A stretch of DNA of 64,000 nt from Desulfuromonadaceae bacterium (GCA_003246035.1 QKBP01000108.1:31871-95870), one strand, 5' to 3'. Counted from the first letter of the stretch, positions 28,726-37,531 are shown. Translations and numbers: made by a program. Notes: generated by a model not told the origin, from the sequence alone.

Positions 28726-31173
28726 ATGAAGCGCTGGCTGTTCTCGGTTTCCTCTCTGATTCTGCTTTTGACCCTGCTGCTTGGTGCCGCAGTTCTCTGC
28801 CAGGCTCCGCCGCTGGTCGCAGTCGAGCGACACATGCTGCAGCTGCGCTCCGGCTGGGTGCCGGTCCCGGAGGTGTCCCCGGTGGTCGCGGTGCGTCTCG
28901 GCGACGAGGTAGCTTCGCGCGACGCACTCGCCGCACTGGTCGAACGCCTGGCCGACGAGCGCGCGCGGGCCATTCTGCTGTACCTGCCGTTTGCCGAGCC
29001 TTCCCCAGCCGATGCGCGTACCCGGTTAGAGGCCATGCGGGACGCCTGGCGACGGGATCCCGGCGCCGGGCACAACGCCTTGTGGCGGCGTATCGATCGC
29101 GAGCTGCGCGAGTTCCAAGGCGAGCTCGACGGTGATGCCCGTCTCGCCGAGGCGCTGCGCCTTGCGGGCAACGTGGTGCTGGCAGCCCCGGTGGTAACCG
29201 GGAACGAACCTGACGAAACCCTCGTGGAGCTGAAGAAGCTTTCGCTCAAGCTCGATGTCCCCGGCTGGAGCTGGGAGGAGCACCTGCGGCATTTTTCCAA
29301 CCCGGTCGTGCCCCGCTGGAGACCGGAGGAGATCTCCTCGGTGGCACTCCCCTGGGGGGAGTTGCAACGACAGGCCGCGGCCGTCGGCTTCATCCCCATG
29401 GCGAGCGAACCCCTTCCGCCTGGCCTCCTGCTGCTTCCTAGCCAGGAGCGCTACTTCCCGTCGGCGCCCCTGGCCGCGCTGATGGTTGGCGACCGTTCCT
29501 CGTTCAGGACCCTCAAGTTTGCCCTGCGTGGCCCCTCCAGCGCACTCCTTGCCGGAAAACGCAGTTACCCGGTGGACCACTGGCTGCGTCTTCTCCCTCT
29601 CCCCGAGGCGATGCTGGCGCCGTTGCCGGTGATCAGCATGGACCAGCTGCTCGGCAAGGACCCTTCAGTCCCGGCTCTGGACGGGAAGGTGGTCATCGTC
29701 GGACGCTTTACCTCCCCGGGTGAGGCCGATTACGCCGACGCCTACCTGCTCTCCCAGATGTTTGGAGATTTTCAGCTTGCGCGTCCCGGCTGGCTGCCTC
29801 TGGTCGAACTCCTGGGGCTTGGCTACTTCGCGTTTTTCCTCTGGCTGGTGGTCCCCCGTCTGCCGCAGCGTACCGCCCTGGTCCTGATGGGGCTGTTTGT
29901 CCTGGTCTGGGTGGCGGCTGCAAGCCTGCTGCTGGTCAATTTCGGCTGGTGGCTGCAGCTGACCCCGCCCTTGATCCTGACGATACTCGGTCTGGGCCTG
30001 CTCACTCTCGAGCGGGGCCTTCGCCAGCGTCGCGAGTCGTTGGTCGAGCTGAACTGTCGACTCGGTGAGCTGCTCCAGGAGAAAGGACTGCTCGATCGGG
30101 CCATGGTTGCCTACCAGGCCTGTCCGCCGGGACACGAGCAAGCCCGCGAGCATCTCTACAGCCTGGGTCTTGATTTCGAGCGCAAACGCCGCTTCGGACA
30201 GGCGCTCGCCGTGTACGAACACCTCGTCAAGGGGGGACGCTATAAGGACGTCGCGGAACGGCTAAACCGGCTGCGCGCCCACGATGGCAGCGCTCCGCTC
30301 GGCAAGACTTCCCGTGACAGTACCGTGGTGCTCGACAAGGGAGCCGTACACCCGACCCTCGGTCGCTACGAAATTGTCCGCGAGCTGGGGCAGGGGGCCA
30401 TGGGGACCGTCTATCTCGGGCGCGACCCGAAGATCAATCGCGAGGTGGCGATCAAGACCCTGGCCTATGGAAGCGTTGACGATACCCAGTTGCCGATGAT
30501 CAAGGAGCGATTCTTCCGTGAGGCGGAGGCTGCCGGGCGGCTCAACCATCCAGGGATCGTGACGATCTTCGACGCCGGCGAGGAGCACGATCTCGCCTAT
30601 CTGGCCATGGAGTTTCTCAGCGGCGTCGACCTGGTTCGTTACTGCAAGCCCGAGTCGCTCCTATCGCCTGCCGAGGTGTTGCGGGTCGTGGCGGATGTCG
30701 CCGAAGCCCTCGCCTATGCCCATGACAACGAGGTCGTTCATCGCGACATCAAGCCGGCCAACATCATGCTGCTGGACGACGGGAGCGTGAAGGTGACCGA
30801 TTTCGGCATCGCCAGGGTAGTCTCCAATTCCCAGACCCAGACCGGGATGGTGCTCGGCACGCCGAGCTACATGTCGCCGGAACAGGTGGCGGCCAAGAAG
30901 GTCGACGGCCGCTCCGATCTGTTCTCTCTCGGCTCGGTCTGCTATGAGCTGCTGTGCGGTGACAAGGCCTTTGTCGGCGACAGCATGGCCTCGTTGATGT
31001 ACAACATTTCCAACGTCAACTACACTCCGCTCCGCGAGAAGAAGCGTGGACTTCCTAAATGCTGTTACGCCCTGGTCGACAGCCTGCTGGTCAAGGCGGT
31101 GTCGCGGCGTCCGAAGGACGCCTCCGAAGTAGCTGCGGTTGCACGTGCGTGCCGCGAGAAAGCGAGGAAATGA
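28726..31173 (+). CDS. CHASE2-type sensor Ser/Thr protein kinase
   Basis: The product is about 815 residues. A TM near 8-25 is followed by an exported CHASE2-like sensor (about 30-345, ending LDGKVVIVGRFTSPGEADYADAY), then three TM helices (about 360-430), a coiled/TPR-like helical linker (430-530) and a complete Hanks-type kinase (548-815). Kinase residues are present: GQGAMGTVYLG, Lys577 in VAIKTL, HRDIKPAN with Asp674, and DFG with Asp692. The activation segment is GTPSYMSPEQ. It overlaps the PP2C gene by ATGA. A GTG three bases upstream (28723) could also start it. It probably reports an envelope signal by phosphorylating the FHA or other partner. Confidence 0.93.
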   Translation: MKRWLFSVSSLILLLTLLLGAAVLCQAPPLVAVERHMLQLRSGWVPVPEVSPVVAVRLGDEVASRDALAALVERLADERARAILLYLPFAEPSPADARTRLEAMRDAWRRDPGAGHNALWRRIDRELREFQGELDGDARLAEALRLAGNVVLAAPVVTGNEPDETLVELKKLSLKLDVPGWSWEEHLRHFSNPVVPRWRPEEISSVALPWGELQRQAAAVGFIPMASEPLPPGLLLLPSQERYFPSAPLAALMVGDRSSFRTLKFALRGPSSALLAGKRSYPVDHWLRLLPLPEAMLAPLPVISMDQLLGKDPSVPALDGKVVIVGRFTSPGEADYADAYLLSQMFGDFQLARPGWLPLVELLGLGYFAFFLWLVVPRLPQRTALVLMGLFVLVWVAAASLLLVNFGWWLQLTPPLILTILGLGLLTLERGLRQRRESLVELNCRLGELLQEKGLLDRAMVAYQACPPGHEQAREHLYSLGLDFERKRRFGQALAVYEHLVKGGRYKDVAERLNRLRAHDGSAPLGKTSRDSTVVLDKGAVHPTLGRYEIVRELGQGAMGTVYLGRDPKINREVAIKTLAYGSVDDTQLPMIKERFFREAEAAGRLNHPGIVTIFDAGEEHDLAYLAMEFLSGVDLVRYCKPESLLSPAEVLRVVADVAEALAYAHDNEVVHRDIKPANIMLLDDGSVKVTDFGIARVVSNSQTQTGMVLGTPSYMSPEQVAAKKVDGRSDLFSLGSVCYELLCGDKAFVGDSMASLMYNISNVNYTPLREKKRGLPKCCYALVDSLLVKAVSRRPKDASEVAAVARACREKARK

Positions 31174-31946
31174 TGATTTTCGTCGCCGACGGGCGTAGCG
31201 ATAGCGGCCTGGTCAGAGATCATAACGAAGACAGTTTCCGCATCGATTGTGACGCCGGACTGTTCGTCGTCGCCGACGGTATGGGGGGACACGCTGCCGG
31301 TGAGGTGGCCAGCGCCCTGGCGGTAGAGGCCGTATTCGAGAGGCTCACCGGGACGTCGCCCGAAGCGGAGTGCACCGAAGAATACCTGCAGAGCGCGGTT
31401 CGCCACGCCAACCGGGTCATTTACTCGAACGCGCTGGAGCACCCTGAGCGCAAAGGGATGGGGACCACGCTCACCTTCATGTGCTGGTACGCCGATGTGT
31501 TTCATTTCGGGCACGTCGGGGACAGTCGCGCCTATCGTTTGCGGGACGCTGAGCTGACCCAGCTCACCCGCGATCACACCTGGGTCAACATGCAGGTGCG
31601 CGCCGGAGTGATTTCCGCCGAAGAGGCTGCGCATGCGCAGTTGAGGCATGTGCTGGTCAAGGCACTCGGGACCGAGCCTGCGGTCGACGCCGACGTCATC
31701 GCGGTCGATGCCCGTCCCAAAGATCGTTTCCTGCTCTGCAGCGACGGTCTCAGCGACATGGTCAACGACGAAGACCTCAGACGTGTGCTTTCCGGGAAAG
31801 GGACACCGGGCGAGGTCGCCGAGCGGCTGGTTGAGCTGGCCAACGCCTTCGGGGGGAAAGACAATATCACCGCGGTGGTCATCGACTGCCACGATTCCAG
31901 ATGGACGTCGAAACTCAAATCGGCCGTCGATAAGATTCGGAGGTAA
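31170..31946 (+). CDS. PP2C-type Ser/Thr protein phosphatase
   Basis: The 258-residue soluble enzyme has all main PPM motifs in order: SDSGLVRDHNEDSF, LFVVADGMGGHAAGEVAS, GMGTTLTFMCW, HVGDSRAYRL, FLLCSDGLSDMV and GGKDNITAVVID. The metal-binding aspartates are intact. Its start codon overlaps the kinase stop and it ends three bases before the FHA gene, so kinase, phosphatase and reader are made together. It probably reverses the upstream kinase. Confidence 0.95.
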   Translation: MMIFVADGRSDSGLVRDHNEDSFRIDCDAGLFVVADGMGGHAAGEVASALAVEAVFERLTGTSPEAECTEEYLQSAVRHANRVIYSNALEHPERKGMGTTLTFMCWYADVFHFGHVGDSRAYRLRDAELTQLTRDHTWVNMQVRAGVISAEEAAHAQLRHVLVKALGTEPAVDADVIAVDARPKDRFLLCSDGLSDMVNDEDLRRVLSGKGTPGEVAERLVELANAFGGKDNITAVVIDCHDSRWTSKLKSAVDKIRR

Positions 31947-31949
31947 TTC

Positions 31950-32642
31950 ATGCTGCGCATCCTGCTCAAGTTCAACGACAGCGTTCTCAAGGTTATCGAG
32001 AGCGACAAGGCCGAAATCACCATCGGTCGGAACATCAAGAACGACATCCAGATCGACAACCTGGCGGTCTCCAACTTCCACGCCAGGATCGAACATCAGC
32101 TCGGGCATTACTTTATCGAGGACCTCAAGAGCACCAACGGGACCTATATCAACGACAAGAAGATCACCAAATGGGGGATCCAGGACGGGGACATCGCTTC
32201 CATCGGCAAGCACAGCCTGGTCTTCATGCTCGAGGGGGCCTTGAGCACCGGGGGGGAGATCCGCGAACTCGACATGGACAGGACCATGGTGCTCGACACC
32301 GAGAAACAGCGCGAACTGGTCGAAAAGGCCGAGCTTGCTGCAGCCGGTCCCCCAGCGCGTCTGAGGGTCGAGGAGGGGAAGGCCAGTCAGGACGAGTTCC
32401 TGTTGACCGCCCGGCTCACAGAGATCGGCAAGGGGGAATCGGCGCAGGTCCGGCTGGAAGGGCTGTTTGCTCCTCGGAGCGTCGCCTACATCACTCGGGA
32501 TCCCAAGGGCTACATGCTGGTCCCCGGAGAGAACGGCGAGAAGTTGAGACTCAACGGGGCCAGGGTCGACAAGGGGGTGCTGCTCAAGCACAACGACGTC
32601 ATCTTGGCCGGAAAGACCAGCTTACGTTTTCTGCAGCGCTGA
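31950..32642 (+). CDS. FHA-domain protein
   Basis: The 230-residue product has an N-terminal FHA domain (about 5-95): ITIGRNIKNDIQIDNLAVSNFHARIE, STNGTYIND and KHSLVF. These are the Gly-Arg, Ser-x-x-His and Asn residues that bind phosphothreonine. The region DRTMVLDTEKQRELVEKAELA contains a Thr in an acidic setting. The C-terminal part (125-230) resembles a second, degenerate FHA fold (LTEIGKGESAQVRLEGLFAPRSVAYI...LNGARVDKGVLLKHNDVI). It is likely the phospho-reader of the adjacent kinase/phosphatase pair. Confidence 0.92.
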   Translation: MLRILLKFNDSVLKVIESDKAEITIGRNIKNDIQIDNLAVSNFHARIEHQLGHYFIEDLKSTNGTYINDKKITKWGIQDGDIASIGKHSLVFMLEGALSTGGEIRELDMDRTMVLDTEKQRELVEKAELAAAGPPARLRVEEGKASQDEFLLTARLTEIGKGESAQVRLEGLFAPRSVAYITRDPKGYMLVPGENGEKLRLNGARVDKGVLLKHNDVILAGKTSLRFLQR

Positions 32643-32675
32643 ACGCTCGACGTCTCCGAACACAGGGAGAGAGCC

Positions 32676-33086
32676 ATGCAGGGAACGATTCGCGGTGCGT
32701 GCTTGTGCGGTGAGGTGACCTTCGAGGTCGCCGGGGAGGCGGTCAATGTCGCCAACTGCCACTGTACCAGGTGTCGCCGAAGCACGGGAGCGGCCTTCAA
32801 TACCGTCGTGCTGTTTCGAGAGGGAGACTTTCGGGTCGTGGCGGGGGCCGAGCAGCTGCGCACCTATGCCCTCTCGGAGCGGGCCAGCAAACATTTCTGC
32901 CCGCAGTGCGGCACGGAGATATATCATCGCAATCGTCAGCTCCCCGGGATGGTGATCGTCCCCCTCGGCGCCTGCGATGAACCGGCCCGTTTTGTCCCGT
33001 CGCTGAATGTGTACTGCGAGAGCATGCTCCCTTGGGTCGGAGTGATCTCCGCGATGACGAGCTTTTCCCGTGGGGTCAAGGGGTGA
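32676..33086 (+). CDS. GFA / CENP-V-type zinc protein
   Basis: The 136-residue protein has the glutathione-dependent formaldehyde-activating enzyme fold: GACLCGEVTFEV, NCHCTRCRRSTGAAF and FCPQCGTEIYHR. The Cys sets bind structural and catalytic zinc. Most family members have unknown substrates, and formaldehyde handling is not implied. It follows the FHA gene at 33 bases, in the same direction, and may be read through from it. Confidence 0.9.
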   Translation: MQGTIRGACLCGEVTFEVAGEAVNVANCHCTRCRRSTGAAFNTVVLFREGDFRVVAGAEQLRTYALSERASKHFCPQCGTEIYHRNRQLPGMVIVPLGACDEPARFVPSLNVYCESMLPWVGVISAMTSFSRGVKG

Positions 33087-33111
33087 ACCTAGGGTGTTGC
33101 GGGGGACGCTG

Positions 33112-33523
33112 ATGATGCGTCTGCTGGGATGGGCGACCGTGCTGGCCAGTTTCCGGGGACGTTTGGCTTCGCGGCGTATGTGGCCCTGCCCGGGGAGCTA
33201 GCGGGGGGAGGGGGCATCCGGGTCCCTGCCGGTGAAAGCCTGGTCGTCGACACCAGCGGTCTCGAATAGCCCGGCCAACTGCCGACGCTGATCGTGCTGC
33301 CGCGGTTCTGCGCTTACTACGCGACCCCGTACCGTGCCGAAAAACCCGCTACACGCTCAACCTGGATACGCTTACCCCCCGGGAAGCTCCACCAATTGCA
33401 GGGCTTTCCGCGGGAGATGCGGCTTACCTGATGATCGGCCGCGAGACGGCCGAAGGTGGACTGGCCACGGGGATGTCTCTGTCCGATCGGGTCTGGACTC
33501 TCGAAGTTGTCGAAGGGGGATGA
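33112..33523 (+). pseudogene. broken gene for a small exported protein
   Basis: Three consecutive reading frames together make one sensible protein of about 135 residues. Frame 1 starts at ATG 33112 (MMRLLGWATVLA, signal-like). From about 33144 the coding character moves to another frame (FPGTFGFAAYVALPGELAGGG, then VPAGESLVVDTSGLE, a TAG stop, then PGQLPTLIVLPRFCAYYATPYR). From about 33340 it moves to a third (RYTLNLDTLTPREAPPIAGL ... SDRVWTLEVVEGG, stop 33521-33523). Two frameshifts plus one nonsense codon indicate decay, unless the assembly has errors here. marC starts one base later. I do not recognise the family. Confidence 0.6.
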
Positions 33524-33524
33524 G

Positions 33525-34142
33525 ATGACGCAAGGCCCGCTGGTCTGGAAGGATGTTCTGCAGGTCGCAACGACCCTGTTTCTGATCATGGACCCTCTCG
33601 GCAACGCCCCGGTCTTCAACGCGCTGCTGCGAGAGTACCCGCCGCATCAGCGGGCTCGCATCATCGCCCGCGAACTCCTGATCGCCCTGGCCATTCTTGC
33701 AACGTTCCTGTTCGCAGGTTCGACCATCCTGGCGTTTTTAGGATTGACCCAGCCCTCCCTGAATATCGCCGGTGGGGTGCTGCTGTTCCTGATCTCGTTG
33801 CGGATGATTTTTCCCGGAGCGCAGGCCGGGGAGAACGAGCAGATCGAAGACCCGTTCATCGTCCCACTGGCCATGCCGCTGGTCGCCGGGCCGTCGGCGC
33901 TTGCGGTCCTGATACTGATGGGGTCATCCCAGCCCGAAAGGATGGGGGAGTGGGGAGTCGCTCTGGTGCTCGCCTGGCTGGTGGTGACGGTGATCCTCGT
34001 CCTGTCCCCGTACCTGATGCGCCTGCTCGGTGCACGGGGAATGCGTGCCTTGGCGCGCTTGATGGGGATGCTGCTGGTGCTGCTCTCGATCCAGATGCTG
34101 CTCAACGGCATCAGCCAGTACGTGACACAGCTCTTGAGCTGA
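33525..34142 (+). CDS. MarC-family integral membrane protein
   Basis: The 205-residue product has six predicted TM helices and the family pattern: LFLIMDPLGNAPVFNALL near the start, FAGSTILAFLGLTQPSLNIAGGVLLFLISLRMIF in the middle and PLAMPLVAGPSALAVLILM. MarC/UPF0056 proteins resemble transporters, but their substrate is unknown; the old link to multiple antibiotic resistance was not upheld. The ATG at 33525 follows the decayed gene directly. Confidence 0.9.
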   Translation: MTQGPLVWKDVLQVATTLFLIMDPLGNAPVFNALLREYPPHQRARIIARELLIALAILATFLFAGSTILAFLGLTQPSLNIAGGVLLFLISLRMIFPGAQAGENEQIEDPFIVPLAMPLVAGPSALAVLILMGSSQPERMGEWGVALVLAWLVVTVILVLSPYLMRLLGARGMRALARLMGMLLVLLSIQMLLNGISQYVTQLLS

Positions 34143-34157
34143 TGTTTCTTCTCGAGA

Positions 34158-34553
34158 TCAGCCTTTTCCCTCTTCGTCCCTCGTCGCCAGCCAGTTCTCG
34201 GCGTCCCGGATCAGCTCGTCACACAGTCCCAGAACATCCTTGATGTCGTCGGCGTCGAGTTGGTCCCAGTGCAGCCCGGCGGTCACGGCGACGGCTCCCT
34301 TGGAGACGATCGCCAGGCGTAGTGCCGCATCGCGGGCCAGCTCGTCCTCCTTGTGTCCCGAAAGGCAGATCACGGAGGAGGAGGCGGTTGTCCGCACTGG
34401 GTCGGTGCGGCTGACCCGGGGTTCGGCGACGGCGACGGCGCCGACGTGAGGGCGGTCTCCGCCCCAGAGGACAACTTGCAGGTCGTCGCCTAGAGGCTGA
34501 ATGCTGAGGGTGGCTTGGAATGGTCCGCGCTGGCGGCTGAAGGTTTTGTGCAT
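34158..34553 (-). CDS. LpdD-like small protein (prenylated-flavin chaperone type)
   Basis: The 131-residue product carries the pattern LWGGDRPHVGAVAVAEPRVS, then CLSGHKEDELARDAALRLA and AVAVTAGLHWDQLDADDI. This matches what I know of LpdD-like proteins, which help deliver prenylated FMN to UbiD-type decarboxylases. No ubiD or ubiX lies near it, so it is an orphan here. It converges with marC. The assignment is from memory of the motif G-G-x-x-P-H-[VI]-G-A-V plus G-H-K-[DE]-[DE], not from an alignment. Confidence 0.65.
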   Translation of the reverse strand: MHKTFSRQRGPFQATLSIQPLGDDLQVVLWGGDRPHVGAVAVAEPRVSRTDPVRTTASSSVICLSGHKEDELARDAALRLAIVSKGAVAVTAGLHWDQLDADDIKDVLGLCDELIRDAENWLATRDEEGKG

Positions 34554-34621
34554 GGTGTCCCTGCCTGGATGAGAGTTGCCTTATTTTAGGGGAGGGGCGG
34601 AGTCAGGTCCAGAGGAGAAGC

Positions 34622-34655
34622 AAAAAAAAGGCGGGAGCAGGGCTCCCGCCTTTTT
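34622..34655 (-). terminator. strong terminator after uspA
   Basis: GGCGGGAG / CTCCCGCC stem (loop CAGGG) flanked by A8 and T5, so it works in either direction. On the minus strand it closes the TAXI-TRAP-uspA operon. Confidence 0.88.
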
Positions 34656-34670
34656 GGGTGGTGGTCATGT

Positions 34671-35114
34671 CTAAGCCGGTCCACGAACGGTCAGCACAGG
34701 GATTTCAGAGCGGCGGACCACTCGTTCCGCGGTGCTGCCGACGATCACGTGCTCGAAGCTCGACTGTCCGTGGGTTCCCATGACAATCAGCTCGACAGAG
34801 TGGTCACGGGCGGTCTCGAGAATCACCCTGTGGGGGGCGCCGATACGTGCATGCGTGGTGGCGGACAGTCCGGATGCCCGCTCTTTGCAGAAGCGTTCGA
34901 GTTCCTTGACCGTCTGTACTTCGACTTCCCGCTGCAGAGTCTGAAACGCTTCGGCGGGAATCATGACCCGTTGGCGCTCGTCGAGTTCGCTGATGACGTG
35001 AAGGATGTGAAGATGTGCCTTGCTCAGCGTGGCGAGCGTCACAGCGTAGTCGGCCGCCCCGTCGGAGCGCTCGGTCAGATCGAGTGCCAGCAGGATGTTC
35101 TTGATCTGCTTCAT
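34671..35114 (-). CDS. universal stress protein
   Basis: The 147-residue UspA-family protein starts KQIKNILLALDLTERSDGAADYAVTLA and has the ATP-binding signature GTHGQSSFEHVIVGSTAERVVRRSEIPVLTV (G-x2-G-x9-G-S). It lies 14 bases downstream of the TRAP permease in the same operon. In Halomonas, TeaD, a UspA protein encoded with the TeaABC TRAP transporter, regulates uptake. A similar role is likely here by context. Confidence 0.92.
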   Translation of the reverse strand: MKQIKNILLALDLTERSDGAADYAVTLATLSKAHLHILHVISELDERQRVMIPAEAFQTLQREVEVQTVKELERFCKERASGLSATTHARIGAPHRVILETARDHSVELIVMGTHGQSSFEHVIVGSTAERVVRRSEIPVLTVRGPA

Positions 35115-35128
35115 CGCCCCCCCCCGTG

Positions 35129-37531
35129 TCAGGCCGTTGCTGGCTCAAGCTTGGCCTGGTCCTTCTTGTTCTTGGCCTTCTGCAGCGCCCAAACGGCCCC
35201 GACCAACGCCAGGCCGATCACGTCGGTGATCACGGTCGGCCAGTACAGGAAGATGGTCGCCGCAGCAAGAAGGACCCACTCGGAAAGGCTGGTGCGCCGG
35301 ATCCAGTAGAACATCGTCAGCGCCGAGAAGGCGATGGTGCCGAGGAAGGCCGAGACGAAGGAGGAGATGACCTTGGTCGGCGTGGCCATCATCTCGGCCT
35401 CGATCATGATCTCCCCGGAGTTGATCAGCCCGCCCTGGAAGGCCTTGATGCTGACTACGTCACCTTCCTTCTTGGCCTTGATCTCCTTGATCTCATCTCC
35501 CACCATGATGGTGGCGACGACGTCCCCGACCTTGACCTCGTCGGCTTCCTCGACGTTGATCTTCATCACCGTGGCGAAGGGGATCTCCTCGCCGAGGTCG
35601 GGAGCGCGGATGTAGACCGGCTTGGCCTCGAACAGGATCGAGGGGGTGAAGGCGAACAGGATCGGCATGACATAGAGCAACTTGGCGAACTTGAAACTCG
35701 TCCAGCCGGTCTTCCATGGGTCAGCTCCGGCGATCGCAGCGCCCGCGTAGGCCGCCACGCAGACCGGTGGGGTGATGTTCGAGTCCTGGCTGAACCAGTA
35801 GACGATCATGTGGGCGGCGAGAATCGGCACCCCCATGTCGTAAAGCGGCGGCACCGCCAGCACCGCGGTGATCAGGTAGGCTGCGGTGACCGGCACGCCC
35901 ATGCCGAGGACCAATGACGCCAGGCCGACCAGCAGCAGGGCGATCATGAGGTTGCCGTTGGCCAGCGAGATGATGATGTCGGAAAATTTCAGCCCGATCC
36001 CGGTCAGCGAGATGGTGCCGACGATAATCCCGATGACCCCGAGGGTCGCGCCGATGATCAGGGTGTTCTTGGCCCCGGTCTGAATGGCATCCCAGATCTC
36101 TGCAAGTCCCATGCGGGTCTCCTTGCGCACCCAGCTGACCGCGATGCACGACAGGGTAGCCCAGAAAGCCGCGAAGCCGGGAGATTTGCCGAGGATCATC
36201 AGGATGGTGATGATGACCAGCGGCAGAGAGAAGTACCATTCCTTCTTCAGCACCTTCTTCCAGTGGGGGAATTGCTCGTCGGTGATCCCCGCGAGTCCCT
36301 GCTTCTTGGCCTCGAAATGGATCATGCAGAAGACCGAGAAGAAGTAGAGCAGGGCCGGGAAGACCGCGATCATCATGATGTAGGCGTAGGAGGTTTCGGT
36401 CAGTTCGGCCATCAGGAAGCCGCCGGCCCCCATGACGGGGGGGAGGAACATGCCGCCGATCGAGGCCGAGGGCTCGATTGCCCCGGCGACGTGGGGTTTG
36501 AAACCGGCTCGCTTCATCAGCGGGATGGTGAAGGCACCGGTCGAGACGGTGTTGGCGATGGCGCTCCCCGAGACCGAGCCGAACAGGGCCGAGGCGATCA
36601 CCGCCACCTTGGCCGGGCCTCCGGTGCTGTGTCCGGCGATCGCCAGTGGGAGGTCGATAAAGAACTTGCCGGCTCCCGACTTGTGCAGGAAGGCGCCGAA
36701 GAAGATGAACAGGATCACGTAGGTCGCGAGCACATTGGCCATGACCCCGAAGACCCCGTTGGTGGTCAGGTAGAGGGCGGTGCTGAGACGTTCGATCCCG
36801 AAGCCGCGGTGCGCGATGATGTCCGGGAAATATGGACCGAGGTAACCGTACAGGAACATGCCGATGCCGATGATGGTCATCGACCAGCCGAGCACGCGTC
36901 GACAAACCTCGAGGGAGAGGATGATGCCGATCACGCTGACCATGGCGTCGAGGTTGGTCTCGGCACCGGCGCGGTAGTTCAGGACCTCGAATTCGTGGAT
37001 CCAGTAGTAAACCACGGCCGCCGAGGTGAGGGCGAAGATCAGGTCGGAAAGGGAGGGGTTGTTCGGCCAACGCGCGCTCATCCAGCGGTCGGCGAAGAAG
37101 ACCCCGGCGCCGATGACGAGAGAGGCAACCGTCAGCCCCGTAAGCAGGGCGCCGCTCCCTCCCAGCAGGGCGGCGTGAAAGGCATCGATTGAGTCGTAGA
37201 ATCCGATCGCCGCCACAGCTCCAGAGACGAAGAAGCCGGCAATGATCGACAACGGAATGTGGATGCGCGGCCTACCGACAGGGTAGAGCAGGAACACCAG
37301 GACATAGGTGACGAAGACGTAGACGCCACGATGGTACTGGGTGGCGACCGCGGCAAGCCCCGCGGTGTAGAAGTAGAAGAGCACCATGGCGCCGCCGAGT
37401 GCAGCCACGAGCCACTTGATCAAGCCGGTCGGAGAACGGTACGACTTGGAGTCTTTCTCCATCAGCTTTTTCAGTTTATCCTGCTCTTCGGGGGAGAGGT
37501 CCTGTAATTCTTCCTGGAGTTCTTCTGCCAT
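35129..37531 (-). CDS. TRAP transporter fused 4TM/12TM permease with C-terminal lipoyl-like domain
   Basis: The 800-residue protein has the small (DctQ-like) and large (DctM-like) subunits in one chain. A soluble coiled start (EELQEELQDLSPEEQDKLKKLM) is followed by many TM helices. The DctM signature region includes HKSGAGKFFIDLPLAIAG, GSVSGSAIANTVSTGAFTIPLM and LGMGVPVTAAYLI. After about residue 640 comes an added domain (APDLGEEIPFATVMKINVEE ... VGDVVATIMVGDEIKEIKAK ... GGLINSGEIMIEAE) that looks like a biotinyl/lipoyl barrel. Glu680 sits where the acceptor lysine would be. Two or three further TMs and a charged tail finish the protein. It works with the TAXI receptor; the substrate is unknown. 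Confidence 0.9.
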   Translation of the reverse strand: MAEELQEELQDLSPEEQDKLKKLMEKDSKSYRSPTGLIKWLVAALGGAMVLFYFYTAGLAAVATQYHRGVYVFVTYVLVFLLYPVGRPRIHIPLSIIAGFFVSGAVAAIGFYDSIDAFHAALLGGSGALLTGLTVASLVIGAGVFFADRWMSARWPNNPSLSDLIFALTSAAVVYYWIHEFEVLNYRAGAETNLDAMVSVIGIILSLEVCRRVLGWSMTIIGIGMFLYGYLGPYFPDIIAHRGFGIERLSTALYLTTNGVFGVMANVLATYVILFIFFGAFLHKSGAGKFFIDLPLAIAGHSTGGPAKVAVIASALFGSVSGSAIANTVSTGAFTIPLMKRAGFKPHVAGAIEPSASIGGMFLPPVMGAGGFLMAELTETSYAYIMMIAVFPALLYFFSVFCMIHFEAKKQGLAGITDEQFPHWKKVLKKEWYFSLPLVIITILMILGKSPGFAAFWATLSCIAVSWVRKETRMGLAEIWDAIQTGAKNTLIIGATLGVIGIIVGTISLTGIGLKFSDIIISLANGNLMIALLLVGLASLVLGMGVPVTAAYLITAVLAVPPLYDMGVPILAAHMIVYWFSQDSNITPPVCVAAYAGAAIAGADPWKTGWTSFKFAKLLYVMPILFAFTPSILFEAKPVYIRAPDLGEEIPFATVMKINVEEADEVKVGDVVATIMVGDEIKEIKAKKEGDVVSIKAFQGGLINSGEIMIEAEMMATPTKVISSFVSAFLGTIAFSALTMFYWIRRTSLSEWVLLAAATIFLYWPTVITDVIGLALVGAVWALQKAKNKKDQAKLEPATA

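Noticed and set aside
26935..28833. 632-codon open frame on the minus strand within the large membrane gene
   Set aside because: The plus strand there has TM helices, the repeat unit and overlapping operon junctions. The minus product is low in hydrophobic structure and rich in Gln, Arg and Pro.
24610..32642. type VI secretion regulatory cluster (PpkA/PppA/Fha)
   Set aside because: Kinase, PP2C and FHA genes are present, but no tss gene lies anywhere in the window, and the kinase has a CHASE2 sensor rather than a T6SS-type C-terminus.
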